DNA of 64,000 nt from Bipolaris cookei (taxonomy: Eukaryota; Ascomycota; Dothideomycetes; Pleosporales; Pleosporaceae): the NCBI GenBank assembly GCA_002286855.1, contig NRSV01000020.1, positions 310,001 through 374,000 on the forward strand, read 5' to 3'. The notes beneath the pieces were generated by a model that had not been told where the DNA came from, did not search any database, and was given only the letters and a program-made list of their open reading frames with translations. Numbering within the stretch: the stretch's first letter is position 1; every line of letters begins with the position of its first letter. A program made the translations under genes and the position numbers. This document shows, one piece after another, positions 1-10,882 of this stretch.

Positions 1-3000
1 CCGATGGGCTACTGAGCTGGATCTCGAGGCTGTTATCAAGGAGTCTTTGAAGACTGCTGAGGAAGAGAAGCTCGGAAAAAGAGACAAAGAACCGAGAAAG
101 GCCATGGCTGACCCTGAAAAAGAAGCAGACGTACCCTTAGAATTGACCGAGGCTGAGGCCCAAAGGCGCAGATTCATCGATTACAACTTCCAGCGCGAAC
201 CCGGCCAGGGAATCTTTGTGTTCCACTACGAACCACCAGAGGATGACTTCACACCTGAAGAGCATCGAGTCATGGTATACAACTACAAGGACCAATATGC
301 TAAGAAGTGGGGCAAGCTGGCTGAGGTCTTGTACAAGGAACTTGGAACTGAGCGCACCTACAAAGATTGTATCAATCACTACTATGCAACCAAGTGGGGC
401 AGAGAGTACAAAGGCAAATTGCGAAAACCACGTGTTTCTAGGAAACGTGGTGGAGGCGTTAGTCGGGGCCGTAGTGCTATTGCTAACATGGATCGAACTG
501 AAGTGCAAGGCGAGGACGGACTACCCTTGCCCGTCACTGAAACTGGACGGCCCAGACGCTCGGCTGCACCGACATTTGGTCCTTCGGAGACAGATTTTGA
601 TCCAACTTCCGGAAATGTCACTCCAGCCCGGGCCCGCAGGCAGACTGACACCGACGGCTCGCAAGAGAAGGCTGGAAGGCGAGGAAAGCCCTCAAAGGAA
701 AAGCTTGGTCGCAAGTCAAAAAACATGCCACTCGCTGCGGCCCCCGTGGGCTCCGTTGTCAAACCCGATCGGAAAGAAAAGGCGTTCGGTGTTAAGATGG
801 AGGATGATGCAAATAAACGACCATTGGATGAGATGCCTGTGCCCATGCACGTTGTACCCATGGAGGAGCAGGTAGTCATGTCTGGTGATTTGCAACAACT
901 CCCTGGTATGCCGGGCAGCCTTATGGAGCGTCCCAAAACTCAGCCAGGTGCGAGACCTGGGCCATCAAGCTATTGGTCAGTTTCAGAGTTACAGGATTTC
1001 GACAAGAACGTTGCACACTTTGGCACGGACTGGATTGCAATCGCAAACCATATGGGCACCAAGACGCACACTATGATAAAGAACCAATACCTCCGCCTTG
1101 TTGAAAGCGGCAAACTGGACTTGGAACAAGTCGCAAAAGAGGCGGATGCACGAAGGGATCGCGGCGAAGATCTTGGGCCACCACCTACGCCAACTCCGGC
1201 ACCCAAGAGACGATATGAGAGTACACAAGCGGCACCGGTCCGCCCCATTGCGCCTACGCCTGAACATGCTTCTCCGCCTCCAAACGTGCTTACGCTACCC
1301 AAGGCATCCCCGCCGCATCCTAATCCCTCTTCGAGGTTTCCCAGTATTGCCCAAGGGCCCATGCAGAGTAAGCCACTGGTACCTAATTCGGGATTTCCTG
1401 CCCTACAGGAGACGAGCCTTGCGTCCGTACCTTCAATACCACTGCAGCAGTCACCACCCGCTCCACCCCAACGTGCCCAGCCACAGCAGCAGCCGCAACA
1501 GCAGCCGCAACAGCAACAGCAACAACAACAACAACAGCAAGCACAGCAAGCACAACAACACCATCACCACCAACATTCCATGTCGCAGCAAAAAGCACAA
1601 TTGCAAGGGCCCCGAGCAGGATATTTCTCAGATGACCTGCCGCCGCGTTTCGAGAGCCGGCCACCTTCGCAACCATCAGGTAACCAGCAGTCGCATCGAC
1701 CATTGCAGCAGCATGCAACTCCTCAGCCGCGCGTCCAAGAGCAGCATCATTCTCCTGTCTACCGTGGCCTTCATTACCAGGAACGAGACACTGTTGGTAG
1801 ATCTGAGCACCCACAAGAACAAGAGATTCAACGCAGGATCCATGAGCAACATGCTCGCCGGATATCCCAAGAGGTGCCACAGCACAGGCCTTTTGCTCCT
1901 AGTGGCGCACCGCCGATTATGGCGCCAGTACGTTCAAGCTCAGTCTTGAGATCCCCGGAGCACCGTCCCTTGCCATACTCGCACTCCCGGCATCCGTCGC
2001 AAGTCCAGTCACTCAACCAAGCCACTACCGAAGTATTCTCTCCAGGATCCAACGCCAGTCATATCGGGCAACAGCTGCCGCCTCGCTCAACAATCCTTAC
2101 GCCACCTGTTAAAGAAGAGCCTAGGAACATGACACCTACTGCAATCCCTGCAGCTCAGCCTCAACCACTGCTCCATTCGCAACTGCAGCACCCGCAACGC
2201 AATCAACCACCTATGCACAACACTCCACCCCCTGTTGCACACAAGCCCGCTTCTGAACCACGCAAGTCAAATCTCATGTCTCTGCTAAATGACACCGATC
2301 CAGAGGAGCCTAGACGTAAGAAGCCGAGCGAGCAAGGTCCGCCATCGCATAGCTCTACCCCTCAACAGTCAGCACCAGTCGCTCCTCCTCCTCCTCCTCC
2401 TCCTCCTCCAACCCAGAGCTATTCATCATCGTCAAGGCGCCCACTATACGAAGACCCAATTGCCGTGCAGCCTCCTTACAGCCGTCCATCGTATTCTCAG
2501 CAATCATCGCTTCCTGCCGCGGCATCGAACAGACCCATCGACCTTACGGATGACAAGCCGTCAGCAAGTAGGCCAAGCTTGCGTGAAAGCTGGCAAGCTC
2601 GACAGTCGTATCACCCAGGGATGAGCCAGACTCCGCAGCTAACTTCTATCCCGTCCTCACAGTCTGGGCTGGCTCAGGCACCTCCTGCCAACGAGAGAAT
2701 GTTCAATCATCGGTCTGTCTTCGCTCAGCACAACACCCCGCGTCAAAATGCAACTCCACCTCCTCTTGCTGGATACAGCAATTCGTCAAATCCGCATTCG
2801 CGCGCTTCGAGTATAAGCGGACCGCCAGGATCAATGTCCCGACATGCTATGCCTGGCACAAGTGCAGCACAGCATGTGCAGGCAATGAACACGTCTGCGC
2901 AGTCTGCGCAAATTCTCCAACCCAACCCGTACGCTCAGGTGGATCCACCAGGCAATGGCGGACCCCCATCTGGCCCAATGGGTATGCGTCCCAGTCCACG

Positions 3001-3820
3001 TTTGCAGGCAAATCACGCTGTGCAGCAGAGAGAGCCAACTGGACGCAACGAGCATTCGCAGGCTTCAAACGCAAATATGTCTTATTCCAACCCACAACCG
3101 CCGAATGAGCATCATGGACAACATCCTTTCCAGGGTTTGAACAGACTGACAGAACCGTATCGCCCTCGCGATCCTCGGGACGCTCACGAAATGGACCATC
3201 GACAACTATCAGATCGCGACACTAGCCGTGAGCTCTCTCAAAGAGCTGATTACTTACGCGAACAACATTCCAGCTCCGCAATTCGTTCGACGGGTCCGCC
3301 AATGCATGAAGATTTGCGCTATCAATCGCAAGATCGAGGTTATCTTGCTCAGAGGTCTCAGACTCAAACTCCACTTTCAAGGTCTGAGCATAGCCAGCCT
3401 CCACCTCTGCAACACCCACCTCACTCGTCACTTGGTGTGGCAAACCACTCGTTATACGGCCAACGCCCACCCCCCGAGGAGCCACCCCACCATTTCATGC
3501 GCAACCCTCGCGACCGAAGCATGACTGAGCGTCTTCGAGAAGAGCAGGCCCAAGCCCAGGCCCAGCACCATGCAGCAATGCAAAATCGCGAAGAACACAT
3601 GCGAAGAGAAGCCGAGCGCGACATGCGAGAACGTGAAGCCCGTGACGCGCACCACCGAGACAGCTTTATCAGAGCTAGCCATGCCAGAGGTGTGCCTCCT
3701 CCGCCTGCTGGTGCTGGTTCGACACCGGGATCACTACCTGATCAGCGCCTACCTCCTACGGGCGATTGGGTCACGGGCGTGCCTAGGCACCCTGGAGATC
3801 GTGGGCCATGGCAGCGGTAG
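1..3820 (+). CDS. SNT1: SNT1-like SANT-domain corepressor subunit, 5'-partial
   Basis: The frame is open from base 2 of the window to the TAG ending at 3820, so the 5' part lies outside; no ATG is assigned (the codon at 47 is TTG). Visible first is a SANT/Myb-like domain (about bases 190-430, ending in a conserved DCINHYYATKWG helix), then a second SANT domain (about 970-1115, YWSVSELQDF to KNQYLRLVESGK). The rest is long low-complexity sequence with poly-Gln (about 1480-1560), poly-Pro (about 2380-2410), and a charged Arg/Glu-rich tail near 3500-3660. Two SANT domains followed by a disordered tail are typical of fungal Snt1, the NCoR/SMRT-like scaffold of the Set3 histone-deacetylase complex in the nucleus. 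SANT domains are clear; the Snt1 name rests on architecture and could be another SANT corepressor. Convergent with the transporter gene downstream. Confidence 0.75.
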   Translation, partial: RWATELDLEAVIKESLKTAEEEKLGKRDKEPRKAMADPEKEADVPLELTEAEAQRRRFIDYNFQREPGQGIFVFHYEPPEDDFTPEEHRVMVYNYKDQYAKKWGKLAEVLYKELGTERTYKDCINHYYATKWGREYKGKLRKPRVSRKRGGGVSRGRSAIANMDRTEVQGEDGLPLPVTETGRPRRSAAPTFGPSETDFDPTSGNVTPARARRQTDTDGSQEKAGRRGKPSKEKLGRKSKNMPLAAAPVGSVVKPDRKEKAFGVKMEDDANKRPLDEMPVPMHVVPMEEQVVMSGDLQQLPGMPGSLMERPKTQPGARPGPSSYWSVSELQDFDKNVAHFGTDWIAIANHMGTKTHTMIKNQYLRLVESGKLDLEQVAKEADARRDRGEDLGPPPTPTPAPKRRYESTQAAPVRPIAPTPEHASPPPNVLTLPKASPPHPNPSSRFPSIAQGPMQSKPLVPNSGFPALQETSLASVPSIPLQQSPPAPPQRAQPQQQPQQQPQQQQQQQQQQQAQQAQQHHHHQHSMSQQKAQLQGPRAGYFSDDLPPRFESRPPSQPSGNQQSHRPLQQHATPQPRVQEQHHSPVYRGLHYQERDTVGRSEHPQEQEIQRRIHEQHARRISQEVPQHRPFAPSGAPPIMAPVRSSSVLRSPEHRPLPYSHSRHPSQVQSLNQATTEVFSPGSNASHIGQQLPPRSTILTPPVKEEPRNMTPTAIPAAQPQPLLHSQLQHPQRNQPPMHNTPPPVAHKPASEPRKSNLMSLLNDTDPEEPRRKKPSEQGPPSHSSTPQQSAPVAPPPPPPPPPTQSYSSSSRRPLYEDPIAVQPPYSRPSYSQQSSLPAAASNRPIDLTDDKPSASRPSLRESWQARQSYHPGMSQTPQLTSIPSSQSGLAQAPPANERMFNHRSVFAQHNTPRQNATPPPLAGYSNSSNPHSRASSISGPPGSMSRHAMPGTSAAQHVQAMNTSAQSAQILQPNPYAQVDPPGNGGPPSGPMGMRPSPRLQANHAVQQREPTGRNEHSQASNANMSYSNPQPPNEHHGQHPFQGLNRLTEPYRPRDPRDAHEMDHRQLSDRDTSRELSQRADYLREQHSSSAIRSTGPPMHEDLRYQSQDRGYLAQRSQTQTPLSRSEHSQPPPLQHPPHSSLGVANHSLYGQRPPPEEPPHHFMRNPRDRSMTERLREEQAQAQAQHHAAMQNREEHMRREAERDMREREARDAHHRDSFIRASHARGVPPPPAGAGSTPGSLPDQRLPPTGDWVTGVPRHPGDRGPWQR
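1474..1560 (+). repeat. CAG/CAA repeat encoding poly-glutamine
   Basis: Runs of cagcag/caacag triplets encode a Gln-rich tract between the second SANT domain and the disordered tail of the SNT1-like gene. The codons are mixed CAG and CAA, which slows slippage, and the tract is followed by a short His run. Confidence 0.85.
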
Positions 3821-4630
3821 ATGATGATTATGAGGGATGCGTGCATGTCTCGCTTTTTTCTTTTTCTTCTTCTTCTTCTTCTTCTTCTTCTTCAAACGGG
3901 AGGATGACTTGTTGTTTGATGGTTGGTTAGTTGGTTTTCTTGGGGAAGGAAGAGAAAGCGATGTCGACGTTACTTTGTGTCTGTCTACACTACCATGGAT
4001 ATCCTCTGTTCTGTTCTCTGTTATCTTTCGTCTTTTTGGTAGGTTTTGTTCATATGTCGAACTTGTACATGACAATATTTATTTTTATCTTCACAATATA
4101 TCACTGTATTTGTTTGTTTGTTTTTTTCGCGAAGATAACGAAAGGGGGGTTTGACGTGATACAAGAAAGGGGGAGGTTGAAAAGACTTTTTCGTTTTGAG
4201 CGAAGAACGCGTTATATAGTTTGGTATAGCAATAGAGTCTCTCTCGAGCGACATGGTATCCCAGAGAGAATTCTTTCTCATATTGAAACTCTTTATTTGT
4301 TTTTTATTCTCTTTCTCTATGACAACATCTGCGTACTGTATACGGCCATGTCTATTTTTATCTGCCTTACAACACATCCGTCTGGTCCTAATCGTACAAG
4401 CGAAGAAACAGCTTTCTCAATGAAAAATAACATGGAGTTTTTTTTTTGATACAAAGATGATGGTGAAGAACGCAGCGTTTTTCTCTCTCTAAATGCCATG
4501 GGTGTGGAGCCAACATCGTTTTTATTAAAGGATGCGGGGGAGACGGCGGGAGATGGGCTTGCAGGTTGGTGGTGGGAACTGTGGAAATGGATGACCATAT
4601 TTGATTTTTTTTGGCTGATTTTTATGTTGT
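3821..4630. other. Convergent 3' spacer with (TTC)n microsatellite
   Basis: Tail-to-tail interval between the SNT1-like gene and the cation transporter. It holds a TTC microsatellite at about 3864-3893 and T-rich sequence compatible with 3' UTRs and polyadenylation of both genes. I see no credible gene; the ORFs here are low-complexity. Confidence 0.7.
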
Positions 4631-6439
4631 TCACTCCTGCTGCGACATGTGTGTTGGGAAGTTGTAGTCTGTGTAGTCGATGTGGACGAATGCACGGTCG
4701 ACGTAGGGTACGCTTTCTATAGGCGGTGTTAGCACATTATCTTGTCACAAGACAGGTGATGGAGGGGGAAATAACGTACCAAGAACATACTGCAGACTCT
4801 CGCCCAGATCGTGGCTATCTCTCAGGCTGAGATTCTCATCAACGACGATGTCGACCTCGACGTTGAGCTTGTCGCCCGCATGGTACGCCTGGAGGCCCTG
4901 GATCCGCTTGATGCTCTTAGCAAAGCGCATGGTCATGTAGAGTAGGATGTTTCTCTCGTCGGCGGTCGCGCTCGCACCAGTCAAGTTACGGACGTGCTCT
5001 GCAGATGTGGCACCCCAATTGATAATGACGTAGGCAGAGAGCAAAATACCGCCGAGAGCATCGAGCCACCAGATCTTGGCAAAGTAGCCGACGAGCGGGA
5101 AGAAAATGGAAAAGGTGTTGAAGACGACATCGGTCATAGCGTCTTGGGCCAAGGCTTGTACACTGGAGTTGCGGATCAGGCGGCACCAGAGCCAGCAGAG
5201 ACCCTTGATTATGACAGTGGAGGCCATGATGGCGACGGCGGGAACACCCAATTGGACGACCGTGTGGTCGTCGCCGGTAAGCCGCGAAATACCCTCGATA
5301 CCGACCTGGAAGAAGGAAGTCATCATGATGACGGAAAAGATCAAAACACCAATGGGCTCGAGTCGCCTGCGGCCAACGGGGTATGCATAGCGATCTTGAC
5401 GTGCAATCATCCAGGAAGTGAACCACACAATAGCGGTAGAGAGAAAGTCGAGCGCAGCGTCGACTAAACTGGCGACGACGGAAAGCGAAGAGGTCATGAC
5501 TGTGACAACAATCTTCAAGATTAGCAAAGCTGTGTTTGCGCTGAGATTGACGTAGAGGGCCAGTTTGACAATAGGACTTTCGGTATCTTCGTCTTCTTCT
5601 GGTACCCAGTCCATGAGCTTTGACTTGGCTGCTTCAAGGTCGTCCTCATCCTGAATGGCATTTTCGTTTGCCAGTAGCGGCGTGTTCTCGTCAATCTCGG
5701 GGACTTTGTAGAGGTTCTTTGGTGTGCGCTTGACCATGGGCTTCAGCGTGCTGTTGCCATTGCCATTGAGACTCCCCGATGAGCCAGTTCTACCCTCGCT
5801 GGAGAGCCCAGGAGTGGTTGTACCGGAGTTGCGGCCATCGAAGGCTGGTGTTCCTATAGACGAGGATTCCTCTGTGATTGTGGTGGGGATCTTGACTGCG
5901 CCCGATTCCAGGTTTGTGTACTCCTGAATGAGGTTGTGCGGTAGCGAAGAGTCGAGAAGACGGTCAATGTACATGTAGTTCTGGATAAGCTGGTTGTTGC
6001 GCTCGTAATATTCGCGGATCGGCTTCTTCATGCCCTTGAGGTCTTCTTCATGTTTGTAGTATTTTTCCCACTTGTACCGGGGATTGGAGTTTCCTATCAG
6101 CCGTTGACTTCGCATCTGGGGTGTGTTGAGAATGTGCGCACCGATGCTGCTCCTCCGGTCCGAATCACGGTCATAAGCCATCATAAGTCCGTGTCTGTAT
6201 GCTTCCATATCCTCCTCTTCTGTGTCACTGCCGCGACGCTCGCTGCTGCGTATGGTTGACGGCCGGCGCGAGCTGTGCAGTAGCGAGGGCAGATGGTGAC
6301 CGCGCGTAGTAATGGCAGAAGCCTCATTTTGGATGGGAGAGAAGAGTTTCGAGCTGGCAAGACGGGGCACACTTGACGAACGAGAGATTGTCGCCGTAGA
6401 GGGCGACGGGGGCGGTGGTGTGGAAGGGTAGTCAGTCAT
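4631..6439 (-). CDS. Cation diffusion facilitator (CDF), Mn-type, membrane transporter
   Basis: Two exons: 4780-6439 and 4631-4716, with a 63-bp intron (4717-4779, donor GTACGT on the minus strand). Splicing replaces a short read-through tail with a C-terminus containing SVPYVDRAFVHIDY, as expected for the cytoplasmic domain of this family. The product is 581 residues. The start is the ATG at 6439; the longer frame upstream begins at a TTG. Residues 1-270 are hydrophilic and Ser/Pro-rich, followed by the transmembrane core. Metal-site motifs are DxxxD in TM2 (D327, D331, in SLVDAALDFLS) and DxxxD in TM5 (D433, D437, in AQDAMTDVVF). Zn-type CDFs usually have HxxxD, so this fits the Mn-CDF branch (plant MTP8-11-like). 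The family exchanges metal for protons; organelle location cannot be read here. The family is certain; substrate is inferred from the motif. Confidence 0.88.
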
Positions 6440-8170
6440 GGCGGCAATGGGGATGAAGAAAGTGCGCAGACGCGACAATTTGGGTTCAGTTTGCTTGGAA
6501 GAAATTCCCTGTGTCTTGAGATGAATTTGTGCGCGTCAACGCGGCAGAAGCAAGACAGGCGTGGGGGTAGAGGTGGTTATCGCACTAGCGCAGGGCAATT
6601 GTGAGTATGGTTGGGATCGGCGGAGAAGCTGGATGGCAGTAATATGTAGATAAATGGGCGGAGTAGTCCACCACAGTGCAGATGCAGAGCGATATGCGAC
6701 CGGAGTGATGTTGTAGCGGAATCGTTCAGTCCTGAGGTGCAGAAGGCGCCGGGAACCGCAATACGGCCGTGGACGCGGCAGAATGCGAGGAGGAGGTTCG
6801 CCGAAACAAGAGGGTCTTTCATCCAGGACGGGATCGCCATAGTCTCGCTCCGCTAACGCCTGCAGATGCGCCCACTTTAGCTATGGCCAGAGCTCGCGCT
6901 ACTTAATCTGGGGTGTAACAGCCGAGATCGCCATTGGTTTCTGACAAAAGATTCGTCGCATGTGTTTCACACAGTCCCATCTGGCTGCTCGCGAACAAAA
7001 ATGTCACCTATGCTTCTTGGCGTTATAGGTCGTCGGGCACGGCTTTTCTCGGTCGCTTCACGCCAGGTCCACTCTGACCGGACTAACGTACAGCTGCACA
7101 CCCTGAAGTCCGCACCTTTGCGGTTTCACGCTCCTCCCCTACCACCTTGGCCGGGCATAGTGCGGGCGCTATATGAAACAGAGTCTTTAGATGACAGGCA
7201 ATGTGTGCCATACCTTACCCTGTTCTTATTCCCCGGTTGTCTTCTAGGTGTCCTGAGTCCACTTACCTTTGCCCTGTACTCCCCACCGATCCCTCCTAAC
7301 ACAGAACAGCTGTTCCAGATCCACCAATTACCAATTCCATGACCGTCCCGCCACAAACGCTCGTGGCAAATTATTGGCCGATGGTTCAACTGATGCTCAG
7401 CCGAACATGCCCAGTCGACTTGCAAGTTTGACTCGTTAAGACATATTGTTTACGTGCGACGATGGATACATAAAGTTGTATGTATACGCTGTCACAAAAG
7501 TATACTTCTTGCTAAACGAGTCTTCCGAGAAGCTTGGCAATGAGACTATTTGATGAGCTGGCCAATGTCAAAATAGGACATGGCATCGAGGTGAACATTT
7601 TTCGTTGCTGACGGTACAAGATGAAATCGGTCGAGATAGTCTTCGGCAGATGAATCTCATCCACATGCAGTGAACCAGTACAAGTGTTCGTAATATTGAA
7701 TGTAAGTTGTCGAACAGGGACGTGAAACTTGCCATGGTCATGGCCTTCAGGCTACGCATAATTTTATTAGATAGAAGGAGAATATTGTAAATGGTAAACG
7801 GTACATCTCATTCATCCTGTTCCCTGGTTAGACGATCCACTCAGCTGCTTGTAAAGAAACATAGCGTTCGTGAGCCAAAGGGGATGGTTATACGCACAGG
7901 CATTCTATGAGGTATCAAGATGTCTTGACGCTACATTTCTAGATTGAGGATATGTGCAGTGCACAACGCATTGCCATAGAAGTAGGAGTGTAAGAAGGTT
8001 AAGGTTGAGGGTTGGGGCAGCCGCACTAGCACCATCAATGTTCCAAATGCGGTCTAGCACTTCTGGCTGCTTGGCAGCGCACCATGGAGCTCGGCTAACA
8101 GCCTGAAATTCGCTTTTCCACGACAACGACAACTTCTTCGACATCCGACTACTCACAACAAGCAGTCAAG
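6440..8170. other. Divergent intergenic region between CDF transporter and RPL39
   Basis: About 1.7 kb containing the promoters of the transporter (leftward) and RPL39 (rightward). Short ORFs exist on both strands but have no recognisable domains, splice continuity or biased composition. I see no supported gene. Confidence 0.6.
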
Positions 8171-8502
8171 ATGCCGGTACGATATCATCTCCTACGGTCA
8201 CGCTGCCCTGTAGGAACGCCTATTGACGATTTTTGCAGAGCCAAAAATCATTCCGCACCAAGCAGAAGCTTGCCAAAGCGCAGAAGCAGAACCGCCCCAT
8301 CCCTCAGTGGATTCGCTTGAGGACCGGCAACACCATTAGGTACGACTTACTCGCAGCATCCTCGGAGACTCTTGTGTCTCTCAGAGCCGCATGCAATACC
8401 ACAAGACAGACTGGTCACGACCGTGAGAACTCGGACTGACATTGCACCCCAAGGTACAACGCCAAGCGACGACACTGGCGCAAGACCCGTCTCGGTATCT
8501 AA
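8171..8502 (+). CDS. RPL39: 60S ribosomal protein eL39 (RPL39)
   Basis: Three exons: 8171-8176 (ATG CCG only), 8239-8339 and 8454-8502 (TAA). The spliced product is 51 residues, the normal eL39 length, beginning MPSQKSFRTKQKLAKAQKQN and ending HWRKTRLGI. Introns are 62 and 114 bp; the second splits the Arg codon of the RYNAKRRHW motif. eL39 is a small, very basic protein lining the nascent-peptide exit tunnel of the large subunit. A six-nucleotide first coding exon followed directly by an intron is common in fungal ribosomal-protein genes. No single ORF covers this gene. Confidence 0.96.
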
Positions 8503-9284
8503 GCGGATCGTCCCCTTCAAGCCATCCCTCACTCGATTTCCGATTCCCAGCTACCTCTTTCGACTACGACAAGGACTGTACGAAACGAGCGACCACATTG
8601 GGAATTTCGCATATGGCGGGAACCGAGCGACCAGTCTTCTAAGCGAAGTACATCTGCAATATGAGGGATGCAGTGGGCGGTACTCTTTTCACGTTACCGG
8701 ATACCTCCCTACCTCTGATTCACGGCGCTTTGGGTCTGTAAATGGGCATGAAAGGAATCGATTCATGATGGTTAGACTAGGCAGTGATGAATGAAACCAC
8801 TTGCTGGGTCGCAATGAACAACGATTAGTGTTTTGATTGTGTGATGCAAGTCGCTCGCGGTTATCATGTTGTGGGATTAATAACCAGAGCCGCTCTCATG
8901 ACATACTCCAGAACACGTGAATGGAGAAAGCAACCCACTCGAATCCTCACAAGCAAGATGTGACCATTCAGACGGTGGCGATACTGCAAAGTTCAAATGA
9001 TTGGCATCATGTACTGCATTAGTCATGTAGACTAACGACACTCGTGACGCACTTGGGAACATAAAACTGCAGGTTTTCCCACTCCAACCATTACTTCTAC
9101 AACATCCCGAACAAGTTAACCTTCTACATCTAAGTTGCTAGCTCACAAGCTAAGCTACCTCATGGATGACTGTATATACAGTTTACTCGAGAGCGTATCT
9201 GGCTTGGCTGGGCTTAGCTAAAGCCAAGTACCGCCACATAAAGCCACACCACAAGAGCCAGACACCAGCCGCTTTCTGTTTCCA
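8503..9284. other. Intergenic, no gene seen
   Basis: Convergent interval between RPL39 and NTA1, with short unrelated ORFs only. Near 9130-9240 there are several copies of an AGCTAAGC/TTAGCTAA-like imperfect palindrome of unknown meaning. Confidence 0.55.
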
Positions 9285-10202
9285 TTACCGCCCACTTCTC
9301 ACCTGAAACTTGGGACGATCCGCCAGATCTACGACCAAACAGGTCTCTTCGCTCTTTCCCGCCGTGTTGTAGAGACTGACTACGCCCTTATCGATACGCA
9401 AGACGGTACTGCTTCCCGCATAGCAAAGCCCCTTCTCCATTCCACATCGATTTGCCAAAATGACGCACACTGGCCTGCCACCTTTATCCTCAACGAGGGG
9501 CTGGAATCTTTCAACCCAATATGCCACAGTCGCTACGTCCGGTTGTGATGGGTCCGTTGCGAGCTCAGTCGGTGAGAGATGACACAGCCAAGCCATTGAG
9601 ACGCAGATGATGGGCGACTGAAAAGACAGTGCTTTTGAAGCGAATTCGTAATCTGTCCACGGAGCGATGAACTTGTAAGGATTGATATCCATACATATGC
9701 CCAGGGTGACATTTCCTAGCTCTCCCAGCTCACCGGCAAAGAAGGGTGAGTCTGGGGATGCAGGGTTGGAGAGGTTATGGGATTTTGAGCCTGGACCCTC
9801 GGACGCCCATGTTTCGTCTGTATAGTAGAGGAAGGATTTGCGATAGTTGTTTATTACCTCTCCAGATGGCGACACGGTTACTATGGAATTGTATTGCGTC
9901 TGCACATCCGCCGGGTTTCTAGAGGGTACTGTGATTTCTGGGTATCCGACTGTAACATAGCAGTTGTAGTGTTTTGCGGTCTGCTGGGCCCATTGGGTGG
10001 ATATTCCCGCGGTTGTGGGCTCCAGAAAGGGCTTAATCTCCTCGAGGGTATGGAAGTTGTAGCCTGAGAAGGCGAGTTCCGGGAGGATAAGCCAGGCCAA
10101 GTCGGCAGGTATTTGGGTGGCTTTTAATATGCTGTCGGCGCGCTGAATATTGTCTTGCACTTTGCCTACCTCCGGGGCAAACTGAAGACATGCAACTTTC
10201 AT
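9285..10202 (-). CDS. NTA1: Protein N-terminal amidase (nitrilase superfamily)
   Basis: Single exon of 305 residues; ATG at 10202, TAA at 9285. It has the carbon-nitrogen hydrolase fold with the Glu-Lys-Cys triad: E42 in LPELAFSGYNF, K122 in YRKSFLYYTDE, and C170 in LGICMDINPYKF. The PELAFSGYNF and DINPYKF signatures match the eukaryotic Nta1 branch, which deamidates N-terminal Asn and Gln to Asp and Glu so that substrates enter the Arg/N-degron pathway. It is shorter than budding-yeast Nta1 (over 400 residues) but all catalytic blocks are present. Head-to-head with COQ8. Another nitrilase-family specificity is possible but less likely. Confidence 0.88.
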   Translation of the reverse strand: MKVACLQFAPEVGKVQDNIQRADSILKATQIPADLAWLILPELAFSGYNFHTLEEIKPFLEPTTAGISTQWAQQTAKHYNCYVTVGYPEITVPSRNPADVQTQYNSIVTVSPSGEVINNYRKSFLYYTDETWASEGPGSKSHNLSNPASPDSPFFAGELGELGNVTLGICMDINPYKFIAPWTDYEFASKALSFQSPIICVSMAWLCHLSPTELATDPSQPDVATVAYWVERFQPLVEDKGGRPVCVILANRCGMEKGLCYAGSSTVLRIDKGVVSLYNTAGKSEETCLVVDLADRPKFQVRSGR

Positions 10203-10882
10203 ATTTCCGGTTCCGTTGGTGCTGTTCTGCTTCTGGCGAGGTTTGGTAAGGTGTTGCTGAGAGGTGAAAGGGCGGGATATGAGAGCAGGTGGCGAGAGCG
10301 TCTTAGACAGACCCTAAGAAGAGGGTGTTTGATTCACTAGCCGTCTAACGCGATGTATTGGTCGGCCTAGGAAGGCCTTGGTCAATTGTTGAAGAACCAA
10401 TCCGTGTACACAAAGGCAGCGGGTAGCAATTGTCCAGACAGATACCGATGGCATGTACATGAGTAATATGCTCGCTCGCTTGGCAGTCTAGAGCGTCAGA
10501 TGACCTAGACGAATGATACCGATAAGCGCATGCTCTGTTCCCTCCAGCTAAGCTCAGCGAGGAGTGCAGTTCTGCTGGTGGGTTGTGGGAGAGGCCTTTA
10601 GTGAACACAAAGGGGGCCAGCTTGCCTTGCCCCACTAGGGTTGATCGACAAGGCACGCTCGTCGCTAACTCAACCAAAGCCAGCCAACGCCAACCAATCG
10701 CGCAATTTGCGCCCTGGGGGAATGTCGCTTGTGGCAGCTATGACGCGCATAGCTAAAGTGCCTTCTACTATGAACCTATCCACAAACACCATCACTACCA
10801 TTACCATCGCCATCCACAGGCTACCCACGTGCATCAAAATCATGCAGATTGCAAGCCGGTAGCCCATCTGCATCTGATCGCA
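10203..10882. promoter_or_regulatory. Divergent NTA1-COQ8 intergenic promoter region
   Basis: A 680-bp head-to-head interval between NTA1 and COQ8 that must contain both promoters. No named binding site is assigned. Short ORFs here are not credible genes. Confidence 0.55.

Noticed and set aside
1383..1880. A 165-codon minus-strand ORF opposite the Gln-rich region
   Set aside because: It is the reverse reading of CAG/CAA repeats (Val/Ala runs) inside the SNT1-like coding sequence.
6437..6478. Extended N-terminus (SRLRTFFIPIAA) for the CDF transporter
   Set aside because: It begins at a TTG codon; the first ATG in frame is at 6439.
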